A DNA stretch of 64,000 nt from Mantis religiosa (GCA_030765055.1 CM060957.1:197281835-197345834), one strand, 5' to 3'; positions 23,441-35,338 are shown, numbered from the stretch's first letter. Notes: generated from the sequence alone by a model not told the origin. Translations and numbers: made by a program.

Positions 23441-25672
23441 ATGGCGAACTACGCTTCTGCATGAACTACAGGAAGCTGAACGCTGTCACCCGGAAGGACT
23501 GTTTACCCTTATCCCGGATTGACGACACCCTGGACACGCTAGCTGACACACAGTGGTTCTCAACCCTGGACCTGAAATACGGCTACTGGAAGGTAGCTCT
23601 AGACCCAAGAGACAAAGAGAAGACTGCATTCTCGACAGGCCAAGGGCTTTGACAGTTCACAGTTATGCCCTTTGGCCACTTCAACACACCAGCTACTTTC
23701 CAACGCCTCATGGAGTCAATGATGAGAGGGCTGACTTACGAAGCTTGCCTGCTATACCTGGACGACATCATCATCGTCGGGACGACTTTTGAAGACCATC
23801 TCGAGAATCAGACTGCAGGCGACCAACTTGAAGCTGAACGCGAACTGGCAGCTCTTCTGCAAGGAAGTTAAGTACTTGGGCCACCTAGTCTCAGCAACCG
23901 GAGTGGCCACAGATCCGGAGAGGACACATGCTGTAAGAGATTGGCCTCGCCCAAAGGATAAGAAAGAGTTGCATAGTTTCTTGGGGCTGTGCAGTTATTA
24001 CCGACGCTTCATAAAGGGGTTCTCCAATATCGCCAATCCCCTCACCCACCTGACAGAGGAACATTGGCCTTATGTTTGTATGGAGGATGCAGAAGACGCT
24101 TTCCTGCACCTGAAGAAGAACCTGTGCAGTGCTCCAAATTTGGATTTCCCACAACCAGGTGGCACCTTCACTGTGGACACCGACGCCAGCGAGCATTGCA
24201 TTGGAGGTGTCCTATCACAGATCCAGGACAGCCATGAGCGGGTGATAGCCTACTACTGCAAGACGCTATCCAAGGCAGAGAAGAACTACTGCATCACCCA
24301 ACAAGAGTTACTGGCGGTAGTAAAGACCTTGGAGCACTTCCAGAAGTACCTGTATGGTCAGCCATTCCACTTGGGGACTCACCATTCTGCCCTAACCTGG
24401 CTATTGAGCTTTAAGAACCTGGAAGGTCAGACAGCATGTTGGATCCAGAGGCTGCAGGAGTACGACTTCACCTCGGAACATCACAGAGGAAAGAGCCACA
24501 GTAACACAGACGCTATGTTCCAAAGACCCTGTCCAGAAGAGTGCGGCCAGTGCACTAGAGTGGAAGAGGAGGAGCATGCCGCAGCAGTCCGAGTAGTCAC
24601 GGCAGTGCCTGCAGACGGCTGGGATAGCACTGGCCTGAGGAGGGAGCAGCTGCCACACGCAGACTTGGGGCAACTCTTGAGGGAAGTGGAGGCAGGGCCA
24701 AGACCAACCTGGGGGGACATCTTACCAAGGAGCGCCACGTACAAGTCGTACTGGACCCAATGGGACTCGATGATCAGAGACGGTGTGCTGTTCCGGGTAT
24801 GGGAATCACCCGATGGGAAGACGCAGAGAGAACAGTTGGTAGTTCCCCAGGGTAAGCTCTTGGAAGTCTTGAAGGAAGTGCACGCCAGTACTTCAGGAGG
24901 ACACATGGAAGTGAACCGAACGATTGAGAAACTTCGGCAGCTCTACTACTGGCTGAGGCTACCAGCAGACGCTGAGAGATGGTGCCATCAATGTCATGTG
25001 TGCGCGGCGAGTCGCAGAGCCCAGTCTAGGAGCCAGGGTCGCATGCAGCAGTACGACGTCAGAGCGCCATTCGAACGAATCGCCATTGACATAGCTGGAC
25101 CGTTCCCAGTGTACAACCCAGGAAACAAGTATCTGATGGTGGTCGTGGACTACTTCACCAAGTGGCCGGTGGTGTATGCCATCCCGAACCAGGTGGCAAA
25201 GACAATCACAGACTGCCTCGTGGAGCAAGTGTTCTGCCGATTTGGGGTGCCGTTAGAGCTGCACAGTGATCAGGGTACCAATTTTGAGTCCAACCTAATG
25301 AAGGAGGCACTACAAAGGCTTTGGGTGAACAAGACCCGCACAACGCCTCTACATCCCCAGTGGGATGGCATGGTCGAAAGATACATCAATACCTTAGAGG
25401 AACACCTGAGGAAGGTCGGGGCCAGCCATCAGCGAGACTGGGACGTCAAGGTGCCACTGTTCTTGCTGGCCTACCGCTCGTCTACACACGACACAACTGG
25501 AATGACGCCAGCCAGCTTAATATTCGGCCGAGAGTTATGTCTCCCCTGCGATCTGGCTTTTGGAAGCCTTCCGGAAGCGAAACAGTCAGCAACCGAGTAT
25601 GTGGAGAACCTGTTAGATATGCACGAGATGGCTTGCCAGAACATCCAGAAGGCAAGAGGTGAAGAGGATTAA
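23441..25672 (+). pseudogene. Gypsy B pol: RT, RNase H and integrase
   Basis: RT begins at RFCMNYRKLN (about 23450), with STLDLKYGYW, a stop after STGQGL, VMPFGHFNTPATFQ and an intact LYLDDIIIVG (about 23750). A frameshift and short deletion follow at about 23810. From there a 600-codon frame continues with YLGHLVSATG, CSYYRRFIKGFSN, the RNase H Asp in FTVDTDASEHC, then IAYYCKTLSKAE and TSEHHRGKSHSNTDAM (last RNase H Asp). The integrase shows CHQCHVC, the Asp in ERIAIDIAGPF, HSDQGTNFE and the Glu in GMVERYINTLEEH, so DDE is complete. The C-terminus is cut by a deletion at 25655-25660 and the GPY/F region is missing. Best-preserved pol in the window but not functional. Confidence 0.92.
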
Positions 25673-25783
25673 CGACGTGGTCTACCGCATCCAGATGGTG
25701 CCCCGAATGTTGGTAGTACACCTGGATCGCCTGGCCCACTACGATGGTGCTGTTCGGGATGACCAGCTTTGAGGAGGGAGCAG

Positions 25784-26295
25784 TGTCACCCTATTAACGG
25801 AAGGCAGGACCAACTGGCAGCTGGGTATGGGACAGGAACCTTTCAGGCCACGCCTACCCATTTATCTTGTAGCGCTAACGAGGGGATGGTTGGAAAAACA
25901 TCACTAGCCATCTCTTCCCCTTCCTCCTGCTGCCTGAAAGAATGTGACATCTCTGGAATATCTTTCCCTCTCCATGGTGAAGAATTCTCAAGAAACATTT
26001 AGCCACCTATAAATAGAAGCACGATTCGACCGAGAGCTCAGTTCAGTTCTCGACAAACAGCCAGAGGAGCGCCGTGCTAGTGAACGGACTGGAAGACTGG
26101 GTATGTGTATCAGAGGAGTTGTAAGTAATTGTGAGTGTAGAGTGAACCTGTGACAGACGAACTGGCAAATTGTAATTGTGTGAAATACATAATTCTTTGT
26201 AATTGGCAAGTGTTCCAACTGTCATTCGGTGGAAATAAAGAACATTTTGAGTTTGTGCAATTGGACTTTTAATTTCACGAATTCACAAAGTCACA
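25784..26295 (+). repeat. 3' LTR of gypsy B
   Basis: 512-bp LTR starting TGTCACC and ending GTCACA. It has TATAAATAG near 26009 as a likely promoter element and AATAAAG near 26234 as a likely polyadenylation signal. Preceded by GAGGAGGGAGCAG. Confidence 0.92.
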
Positions 26296-26639
26296 ATATT
26301 TGCAGCAGAATTCTATTTTATAGAATCATTAATAAAGGTTGGTCTATGTTTACAAGAGTTATTTATGGGGTAAGATTAAAAATAAAGTACTAAAAATTTA
26401 TTTACACATTTTTGAAGAATTACAACATATCAGGATAGAAACTAACATTATTTTAGAATATGAAAAAAGAGAAGATAATAACAGTAAAGAATACAAAAAT
26501 TCTAAAACTCAAATAATTATTATTCTTACTGGTAAATACGGTATGCGCCAAAATATACAGTACTCATTTTTGCTCAGTGAGCATGCGTATACTTGAGGAT
26601 CTGCATGTTGTTAAATTGCCAAGATGTATAATCAGTTGT
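26296..26639. other. Spacer
   Basis: After the ATAT target copy. An 85-codon lysine-rich frame at 26339-26596 is compositionally AT-driven and not supported as a gene. Confidence 0.5.
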
Positions 26640-27334
26640 GTAAAGAACGTTCTGTTTTGTGACTTGAAGTAAGAACGGATCTTGTGACAAAGAAAAAGTG
26701 TTTATAGTGGGGTATTATTTTCGCAGATATGGAAATGGTTATCAAGGCAAGGCAAGTTTAAAGTTAGTGGTGGAACACTATCATGAATACGTCAATAAGC
26801 CACCACCTAGCAACAGTTATGCAATCTGTTGTTAAAAAATGTCATCGTAAGGGTAGTGTATTTAGTCAACGCAAGGGAAGGTCCGGTAGGCCTGTAACAT
26901 AGGAACATAGTGATTGTGCCATTTATTGAGAATCTAAGAAAGTTTTGTCATGTCAGGAACATGCAAATGAATAGACAGTGGTCCAATAAGACGGGGCGAC
27001 CTGCCACACCACTTGACTGTCTATGGCTATGCTGCACGAAAGCTTTTCAGGACGAGTAGCTTCCCGAAGGGCTCTGTTCCCCTACCCATCATATTGCCCT
27101 GCTGTCACAGCACCTGATGCTTACATCTGGAGAATGTTAAAGGAGAAAATTCTCAATTGCTCAGATCTATCCCAAACTGTGTCTGCATTACGTCAGAAGA
27201 TTGTTTCATTCTTCGGGACTCTGCAGCAAACTGTGGTCCACAAGATGTTGGAAAATCTCTGTGATTATTATGAACACTGCCTACAGTACAATGGGGCACA
27301 CTTTGAACATTTACACTATCATCTTGATACATAA
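26640..27334 (+). pseudogene. Tc1/mariner-superfamily transposase remnant
   Basis: N-terminal helix-turn-helix remains appear at 26730-26900 as YGNGYQGKASLKLVVEHYHE with PPPSN..I and GKVR.A, resembling the ..G...S...V...Y...FP..P..S.I..LV.KF...GS V....GRP pattern. An open segment at 27023-27334 has the C-terminal end of the catalytic domain: SYCPAVTAPDAYIWRMLKEK, then SALRQKI and CLQYNGAHFEHL. The central catalytic part is deleted. A run of about 23 A (27387-27409) lies just downstream, unusual for a DNA transposon. Confidence 0.75.
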
Positions 27335-27386
27335 GGTAATGACCATAAGAGTAACATAGTTTCCATCCAATATGAGGACGTAAATT

Positions 27387-27409
27387 AAAAAAAAAAAAAA
27401 AAAAAAAAA
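27387..27409 (+). repeat. Poly(A) tract
   Basis: About 23 consecutive A residues, 53 bp after the transposase remnant's stop codon. It might mark a retroposed transcript or an unrelated SINE tail. Confidence 0.8.
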
Positions 27410-27699
27410 CATAATATCCAGTACTCTATATTTTGTTTAGCTATTTTCCTGTTCTTCATGACTTAAAGCATAAATAATGCAGGCAGTGTACCTAGACCAA
27501 CAAATGGTACAAAACTGTTCCAATAGTATTAATATAGTGCAATAAAAATTTATAGTGATCTTCCATTCTACTTGAAAAAAATTAAGTAATCCCAAACAGG
27601 AAATTTTTAACGAGGATCTAAAGTAATTCTTACATACTCAATTTGCATATATTTAAATATTCATTAATGCCCCATTAACAATATTTAGGTCAGATATAA

Positions 27700-27960
27700 G
27701 GCATTTTGATTATTTACATATTGACCTACAGTAATGGTCTGAGATTAATGCTTGAAATGTGGTGGTTCATAGATTTTAATTTTTTAATATATAATGTAAC
27801 AAAAAGGCAATAAAGGTACCAGAGTACTAGTAGTGGTAGATGTAATATGATTATGCTGCATGTGCCACAAATATATGACATGTTGAACGTCCATGTACTT
27901 TGCTCAGGCTGGTACCTGAGATATGAACAAAGAAACAAAGGAAAAACAAATGCTATGAAT
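27700..27960 (+). repeat. Old, diverged remnant of the Y unit
   Basis: TGACCTACAGTAATGG, then CTGAGATTAATGCTTGAAAT, and later GCATGTGCC with ATGACATGTTGAACG, match 32570-32750 and 40570-40740 with clear divergence. This suggests that the duplicated array extends further left in a degraded state. Confidence 0.5.
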
Positions 27961-28263
27961 GTGTGAACCAGATGGATAAATCTGAATGAAGATGCACATG
28001 ATAATTATTTGATTATGCATTTGCTAATAATAATTTATTTAATATGGCAATTTTCCAGCTAAATAAAATACTTCTCCCAATATATATTATAAATAATCTA
28101 TATGCTTTAAGTTACATATATGTGTATTTGTAATAAAATGTGTTAATCTGAGTAATTGTGTATAGAGTAGAATTTAGCAGTTGAGAAACAAGTAGCTGAC
28201 TCAGTAGTAATAAAGTGAAATACAGTTGATGATGTTACATAACAATAAGGATGTAAACATGTG

Positions 28264-28703
28264 TGTAATGAACATGCTGACCAACTAGCAGAAAAAGGTA
28301 CAATACAAAATATAAAACCCGTAAGACAAACTGAAATTAATAAACAAAGAACATTAAGCTACATTTTAAAAGACAGCAGTAACTTGATGAAGAAGATAAA
28401 CTAAAAGACAAGGATTATAACATTGGAGACAAAACTGACATACACAAACTTCCAAGAAAAACTGCAGTAGTCCTATTTAGAATGGAAAGTGGCCATGATT
28501 GTCTTTCAGAACACCTTTATAAAATACACTGCATACCTACACTCAAATGTACTATCTGTAAAGAGGATGTCATCATGAACAAACACCATTTGGACAAATG
28601 TAATGGTCTCAAATGTGGGAACCTACATGCTTTATATTGGGAAGCTAGGGGGAAAATGATGCAAATCAACTAATCCCCAGTGCCATTAGTCAAAAACAAC
28701 AAC
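28264..28703 (+). pseudogene. LINE RNase H C-terminal fragment
   Basis: Begins within the last RNase H motif (NEHADQLAEKG-like, compare NEQADMLAKKG at 34914-34945). It runs to the C-terminal zinc-knuckle equivalent (SNVLS..., about 28545-28620) and YWEARGK, with several frameshifts. It ends in an AAC-repeat tail. AACATGTG at 28256-28263 and 28704-28711 forms an 8-bp target duplication. Same family as 34218-35355 but inserted independently. Confidence 0.78.
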
Positions 28704-28789
28704 AACATGTGACACTTCTGAGGCAAGAAGACACTTCCATGTCTCCTTGTAGAGGAACTGAAATGTAATGTTCATGAGAGGGTCATGGG

Positions 28790-29570
28790 AGGGTGAGTCA
28801 ATAAAGTCTGAGAGCAACTCTTTGTTGTTGCACACAACAATGGCAGAACTGCAGAAACAACTTCACATGATGAAGGTGGATTAGCTCTGATTGGTAGACA
28901 AAGCACACACTCACTTGCCCATGCATTTGTACATAGAGAACAAACGAATTAGGTCAGTTCGTCAGAAGCCTACAGGGAAAATGGAGAGTTACGCAAAGAG
29001 CAACACACTGCATTAAAGCTTTGCTTTTGTTTGCAGAAATCCGACAGGGAAACTTAGAGAATGCAGCAGGAGACATATGGTGATAATGTTCAAGATATTG
29101 AGCGAGGGCCGTGATTCTATAACAAAGTAAGATGGGCTAGGGACTCTGGCAAACACAACCAGGCTGGCATTATTGTTTGTGAAGACCTGCAAATTAGAAC
29201 TGACAGTCTTGTAGACATGTTACAGAGTTCCCATAGCAGTATTTTACCAATTCTGCATAATCACTTAAACATGAGACATGTCTGTGTAAGGTGAGTGCCA
29301 AGATTATTGACTCCAGTACAAAAGATGATGGAGGTGGAAATGTGTATGGAACTACAAAGTCTGGTCGAGATGCATACTTCAATGTCATCATTACAGGTCT
29401 TTACCTGTCTCTAAAAGGAAGTCAGGAAGAAGTATTTTGCTACTTTGGAGGCTGTCGTGAAGAAGTTGAAGGATGGCTTCCAGTGTGTGTCCGAGGATTG
29501 GCAGAAACACATGCACATATAGCAATTATAGCCAATCTCTAAATTTGCTTGTAAATTAATTCTGGGAGGC
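28790..29570 (+). pseudogene. Mariner-like transposase remnant in unit X
   Basis: Starts near GAGGGTGAGTCAATAAAG, a terminal-repeat-like sequence. It shows EQHTALKLCFCLQKS (helix-turn-helix), then in another frame VCEDLQIRTDSLVDMLQ and SSILPILHNHLNMRHVCVR, the second HTH of HTH_48-type mariners. It ends with KKLKDGFQCVSEDWQK, characteristic of the C-terminus. The DDE core is missing. The same deletion is in unit X' (35460-36260), so it predates the duplication. Confidence 0.7.
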
Positions 29571-29880
29571 AGGATCACTCTTAATAGCAAATGAGGCTTA
29601 AATCCTCATGCACTTCGGCAGTAACATTTAGACACAATCAGCAAAATGTGGAATAGCTACCACAAAAATCTCTCAGGTTCCTTGTACAAGAAACTAACAT
29701 TTCAGAACTTTCGGTACAGAAACCAACAGAACTTTCAAAAACTCAAATCATATAAGGTTACAGTTGTCTAGGATTTACTCAATGACCACTAGTCAGGTTA
29801 GTTTGTGTAACTGAAATATAAGAAATGTTGATAGAACAATCAATTCATGATTAATAATGTTCCATGACAAAGAATGGTTT

Positions 29881-31205
29881 CATTTACATGGTCACATTTC
29901 ATCGCAACACAATTGATAAAGGAAATATTGTTCATGAGTATCCCTTCGATGATACAAGAATCAGAGTATCATGCACAGTAAATAAATGCTGAATAACGTG
30001 TCCAACTTATGCAGAAAGGTACAAAAATGATATACTGGTCCCATGTTTCCAACAGCTAATGACATAGAATGTCCATCTGGATACTTCCAGCAGGACTCTA
30101 CCACAATGGATTCAGCCGATGTGTCATTTATGTACTGTAGGAATTCTTTAAACAGTCATTATTAAGGTTTAAGTCCAACTTGGTTCTTTGATATTACAAT
30201 TTTGGTAATATGCAGCCAAAACTGCATAACAGATTCTTTATCATGCATTTGCACTATTTACAATTAGTTATCTGCGGGGCTATATAGACCACTTGTGTCC
30301 GGCCGTTGTATCTCCGTCTCTGACGTTTTGCGACTGCAAGAGGTGGAGGGGGAAGGTTCATAGTACCAACATACAGTAATGAGCAATTGAAAACATATCG
30401 TCAAAATTATCTTTAAAATGAAAATATAGACCATATTAGCTTTAAAACAATAAAATCCAACTTGAAATTTCATTATCATGCAAGATATTCATTACAACAA
30501 AACTTATTAGAATAATTCATTCACACCTTTCACGCACACTAACTGCATCTGTTGGTGGTACTGGGAGTCTCTACATCCGGTGCTCTGGTCAGGAGGTTAA
30601 AACTGTCTGCTAGCACCAATCAGCATTGTTGCTGCTAGGCGTGGCTTCCGAACCCAACACCATGTTGCCAGGTTAACTTTGTTTGAGCCACGTGGCCTTT
30701 TAACTATCTGCGCTGGTAAACTTTCTTTGGTATATTTTTCGTCCGTGAATTCCGATTTTTAGTGTCTGTAAGTCTTATTATTATCGCTATTATAATAACA
30801 TGGCTACTGCTTCGTGAAATACGCAAATACGTGAAATATTTCAAATACGCCTGTTGCTCTGCTTGAAATTTCTGCTAAAGAACTGGCAACAACCCGCTTC
30901 CCCCTCTCGAGAAATGTCAGAGCCGGAGATAGAGCGGCCGAACTATATTTCATTACATGTGGCAGAATGCTGACTGCGATATTAGTGAACCAGTGGACAA
31001 CTTCAACAGTGTAATTGACCTGGTGTTATAGAATGTGCAAATATAAAATGTGTTCTACTTTTCTTCACTGTGCCCTTTTGTAGTCATCATATTGCTGAGA
31101 GCATTTTACTGAAAGTCCCCATTTATATTTATACTAAGATATCTGCATTACGTATGGCACCTAGAACGGAGCTACAGTGATATATAGAGCATGATTGTAG
31201 AGTTT
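29881..31205. other. Spacer between units X and Y, with an inverted motif pair
   Basis: No gene. CGGCCGTTGTATCTCCGTCT near 30301 reappears inverted at about 30915-30947 (in reverse complement CGGCCGCTCTATCTCCGGCT). The pair encloses about 600 bp that may be a small non-coding transposon. The part near 30110-30160 resembles non-LTR C-terminal sequence. Confidence 0.4.
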
Positions 31206-33923
31206 TACAGAACAACACCAACAGCACATTGAGAGGTACGTAATGGTCCTGTAACCAATCTTTAATCTTTCATACAAATATGTTTGTCACAGTCCAAATA
31301 CTTTACTTGTTAGTTGAACATAAAGCATTGTTGAGACTTGAAATCAGACATTTGAAGATGGCATTATGAAAATTTGCAAAGGAAGTACATAAGACAAGAT
31401 ACCCTTAACAACATTGTTAACATATATGTGTAATAAAACCTATTAATATTACCTGAGTAACTGTGTATAGAGTATACTTTAGTAGTTGTGAAACATGTAA
31501 CACAACCAGTGTTTGAGTATGAATTATTAAATCTATTTAGTTGGTTTTCACAAATCAGAATTTGATGCATAACATGTTTTCGTTAAGGATAAACAGTGTT
31601 AAACAGTTAAGGATAAACAGTTTTCAGTGTTAAAAATGCATACAGGAGTAATAAACTGTAACACAGTTGATGATGTTACCTAACAATAGGGACAGACAGC
31701 ACTTCCGTGTCTCTCAGTAGAGGGACTGAGACGTCATGATCATGAGAAGATTGTTACAGATCACACAGATACAGTTTATATCATATATAAAAACTGATGC
31801 CTTCCCTTCACTATCAGAAGATACATTCTGCTTACATCATCAAAGCTTAAGAGTGTTACACAATAAAATGGAGGAGCTAAAGTATACATATTCAAAACTT
31901 AGATTGTAATATGTTCGTAATTTGCTAATTGAGCACCAGATAGCACAAGCAGAGTTAAAAAATGTGAGTAATCTTAGGTACATATTATGTTCCAGAACTA
32001 GATTATGTTATATAGATGCAAGTATATTTGTTAATAGTTCAATAAAGTTCACAATCATACATGTTGCATCTTTTTGTGAAAAACACAATTTGAATGCAAT
32101 TCACAAAAGTAGAATTTGGTACAAACTGATGTATAACTGAAAGAAAGCACAGGACACTCTCAAGTATTTAAAAGATATTGCAAAGATTTATATTAAAAGT
32201 TGTTACCCTTATTGTTAAATAACTATATTTTCTTTTAAGCTATCTTATTAATAATTATAATAACTTTACAACAAGAGTTGCTGTGCATGACCACGCTACA
32301 AGAAATGCAGGGAGTCTCATCGACAACAAATAACTTAGAACTGTTCCAGAAGGAATGTTACAGTTCCACAATAAGAATTTACAATGATCTTGTACACTAC
32401 TTAAAACTATTAGGTAAATCAAAAGTCTTCAAGAAAGTTTTAGTCATTCTTATATACTTACTGCTTGTACAATATGGAGGAATTCTTTAACACTCCTTTC
32501 AGCATTTAAATTTGTAATACACACGACAGATGACATACGACTATGATTTGATGTTCTGCTTTATTACTGACCTACTGTAATGTATGTCCTGAGGTAATCT
32601 TCAAATGTTGATGATTCACTAATTTCCAATGTTATTACATAAAGTTAAAAGAAAAACAAACTTATAGAGGTCAGTGCAGTTGTGTTGGAGGGTATATTAC
32701 TAGTAATAATGCATGTACCATAAATGTAAGACATGTTCAATGCTTCTCAGTTTTGTTTTCAGTACGACCCGACAAGCAGCGGACATTGTTTACATTAGAA
32801 ATGGGAGATAACTATAGCACACGATTTTACACATTTATCGCACTCGTCTAGTCCAGAAGCGGTGAATATAAGATCAAATATAAGTTAATAACATTTATGA
32901 AATTACCTTAACAATTGTAATAGTCTAAAATGTTATCACTTCGGAAACATGCAACCAACGCACTCGGATTACTTATAAGGTTAGCTTTCATAACAAAATT
33001 ATGTTTTGAAGACTTAAAACCATGCGATATGTAGGAATTACAGCTGCGAGAGCCCTTTGAATAACACAAAAGATACAAATTTCCAAATGATAAAAGTACT
33101 GTTACACCATAAACCTATGATTTGTATTAGCTTTCCTCATGGTCGGTAACCATCAAACAAACAAATGTCTTACCTGTGAAAATACAAGAACCTAACTCTT
33201 TTAATTCATGTACTGCTATTTGGAAAGCAGAAACTTGATCAAGTTCAATGTAAATAATTACAGCTCATCGTCCTTTGTATCATTTATCTTAGGTGTAAAC
33301 TATTTGATTTACTAGACAGTGAAATTATCAATTTGGCAGTTATTTTAATTTAGTCTGTGTAGAACATGGTAAACTGCGTTCTCAGTGGGATTATAACACA
33401 AGAAAGTAAGGGACAGTGAGTAAAGAAGAAGAAAATATATATGTGGAAAATATCAACAGTGTGAGGGAAAACGCATCAATAAGAACGGCCATTCAAATTT
33501 CTAATAATTTAGTTTGAGTGGTCTCATTATAAAGCTGTACTTCAGGTTAGGATAATTACTGATGTTATATGTTTGGTAGTGGTGACATAAGAGGCATGTT
33601 TTGATGTATGGTGGTAGTAGTTATAATTATTTATGTTGATTTGGTAAAGTTGTTTTGTGTATGAAGTGTTCAAATGAACAAAACAAACTGATTGTGTTAG
33701 CCTCATTGTCCTGAACGAGTTTCACAAATCTTGTTAGAACAAGTTTCTGCTGACATGTCCATGTTTCAGTGAATGTTAGAAGAATAAACTATCAATTTTT
33801 TAATAAAAAAAATTAAAGTCAGGTACAACAGCTACTCTCCTATTTAGCAATTTTTTAGTGGATGTGCGAAAGGTAACAATTGTAGAATATCTTGTTTATC
33901 TAGACGTGATATAACAGTACTTG
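31206..33923 (+). repeat. Duplicated unit Y
   Basis: About 2.7 kb closely matching 38984-42003. It starts at CAGCACATTGAGAGGTACGT and ends at GTACTTGGTAAAG. It contains a remnant of the same 300-bp repeat as in X (31430-31750), LINE endonuclease and C-terminal fragments, and long non-coding sequence. It keeps the empty site TTATTAAATCTA (31524-31535), which in Y' is occupied by a SINE, and lacks a 110-bp segment present in Y' (about 41787-41897). Confidence 0.85.
31785..32490 (+). pseudogene. Internally deleted non-LTR element (endonuclease start plus RT C-terminus)
   Basis: HHQSLRVLHNKMEELK-like sequence at 31835-31890 matches the opening of AP-type endonucleases (LY.QN.R.L..K..EL). EHQIAQAELKNVSNLRY and IFVNSSIKFT at 31931-32060 continue the endonuclease. 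No RT palm follows. At 32278-32490 the typical C-terminus is found: YNDLVHYLKLLGK and LLVQYGGIL, cognate to the FYS..EFL endings of CR1/jockey-group ORF2. A nearly identical copy lies at 39741-40488. Confidence 0.65.
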
Positions 33924-34213
33924 GTAAAGTAATTTTGTATAGTAGTTGAGAAGTATGCAGCACATCCAGCGTTTGAGTCAGAATTATTGACTTAGTTTAT
34001 CTTTCACAAATCAGTAAGTGATGCTAGCCGCACTGATATCATGTCACTTATATAACATGTTCTCCTTAAGAACAAACAAGTTAAGTGTTTCAGTGTTACA
34101 AACTGACTCAGTAGTAATAAACTAAAGTACAATTTATCGAGATTTAATTGTAATAAATACGACTCATCTAAAAATTAATAAAGTACAATTGTTGATGTTA
34201 CCTAACAATAAGG

Positions 34214-35338
34214 ATGTTTTTCTCATGTAGTAATTTATGGAGTTCTGATTTAGAAATGCAAGCCCCTTTAACATATGAAATGCTCTTAAGAATTCCAGAG
34301 AATAATAAATGGGTAAAACAACACACATCCACCTTCAGTTTGAAAATTCAATTAGGCTTCATACAGAAAGTTCAACAACTAAGAAATAAACTAAACTACC
34401 CATCCAAAATAGAACCTTTCATGTCTCTTAATAACCCACTGAACATCATTGAATTAGAATACTACCTAGATTTACTTGCAGATTTTAAAAAGAAGGAATA
34501 CTCATCTACAGAAGCTAAAGCATATGCCCTTGAAACCATAAATGTAAGATATCCAGTTGACAAATGGACACACATCTATACAGATGGCTCTCTTTATAAT
34601 CAAGAAGATGGAGCAGGAGTAGGAGCTACCTGTAAATTCTTTTCTTTCTATAAGCATATTGGAATTTACTTAACAAGTTTTGATGGAGAAATTGATGCAA
34701 TTTATACTTCCTTACAAAATCTATTTGCCTGGACAAATAAACTTTCCAACATAGTTTTCTTAACAGATTCTAAAGCAGCTATTCAGGCTATTATTTCAAA
34801 TGACAGCCCAAAAACAGAAAAGATAAATGAAATTCATAATATGATTAAACATCTTCAAAATTTAAATATACGTACAGTTTTCCAATGGATACCATCTCAC
34901 TGTGGAATTTCGGGCAATGAGCAAGCAGATATGTTGGCCAAGAAGGGTTCCAAAATATCTCAAACAACAAAACAAAATATCCCCTATGAAACAGTTAAAA
35001 GATTAATCAAAAACATCTTAAAAAAACTATATAACTATCTAGCTTCCTCTGTAAAACTTAATTGGAAAGATCTCCAAAACAAACTAAAGACAATTCCAGA
35101 ACTACCTCAAAAATCTTCAGTAGCAATGTTCAGATTAATCACAGGCCACAATTGCTTGAATGGACATTTATTCAAGATTGGCTTAACAACTTCTCCACAG
35201 TGCTGTTTATGTGGTAAAGATGATTTAATGAACATCGATAATCTAAATGTATGTGAAACTCTCCAAAATCAAGATCTAGTCTCCAAATATTGGGAAGCAA
35301 GAATAAAAATGATTTTATTATCAAATTCTGAGCATTAA
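34214..35338 (+). CDS. LINE ORF2 C-terminal fragment: RNase H and zinc knuckle
   Basis: A 374-codon open frame without RT. The ATG (34214-34216) belongs to the target duplication, not to the element, so this is a fortuitous start. RNase H occupies roughly residues 110-250 with all four acidic residues: YTDGS, FDGEIDAI, LTDSKAA and GNEQAD. A C-x2-C...C knuckle follows near the end (PQCCLCGKDDL...NVCETL) and then KYWEAR. In full elements this domain degrades the RNA template strand. The frame being open for 374 codons suggests a recent insertion. No promoter evidence; probably not expressed as a protein. Confidence 0.75.
   Translation: MFFSCSNLWSSDLEMQAPLTYEMLLRIPENNKWVKQHTSTFSLKIQLGFIQKVQQLRNKLNYPSKIEPFMSLNNPLNIIELEYYLDLLADFKKKEYSSTEAKAYALETINVRYPVDKWTHIYTDGSLYNQEDGAGVGATCKFFSFYKHIGIYLTSFDGEIDAIYTSLQNLFAWTNKLSNIVFLTDSKAAIQAIISNDSPKTEKINEIHNMIKHLQNLNIRTVFQWIPSHCGISGNEQADMLAKKGSKISQTTKQNIPYETVKRLIKNILKKLYNYLASSVKLNWKDLQNKLKTIPELPQKSSVAMFRLITGHNCLNGHLFKIGLTTSPQCCLCGKDDLMNIDNLNVCETLQNQDLVSKYWEARIKMILLSNSEH

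Larger units (their letters stand above)
23385..26295 (+). mobile_element. Ty3/gypsy LTR retrotransposon, copy B (internally deleted)
   Basis: Copy flanked by ATAT on both sides (23381-23384 and 26296-26299), a 4-bp target duplication. Only about 55 bp of the 5' LTR remain before it joins reverse transcriptase sequence; the rest of the LTR, primer site, gag and protease are missing. It retains RT, RNase H and integrase in a long open frame, the polypurine tract at 25769-25783, and a complete 3' LTR. Because both ends and the target duplication are intact, the loss was an internal deletion after insertion or during reverse transcription, not an end truncation. Confidence 0.93.
28110..29880 (+). 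repeat. Duplicated unit X
   Basis: First copy of a unit repeated at about 33924-38866 (X'). It holds the repeat motif GAGTAATTGTGTATAGAGTA, the TAACAATAAGG site, a mariner-like remnant and a closing TTAATAATGTTCC stretch (29851-29863). The last is the uninterrupted counterpart of the transposon insertion site at 36550. A LINE fragment at 28264-28703 is private to this copy. Confidence 0.75.

Noticed and set aside
29291..29542. 83-codon plus-strand frame duplicated at about 36000-36240
   Set aside because: It is an out-of-frame reading of the duplicated mariner-like transposase remnant.
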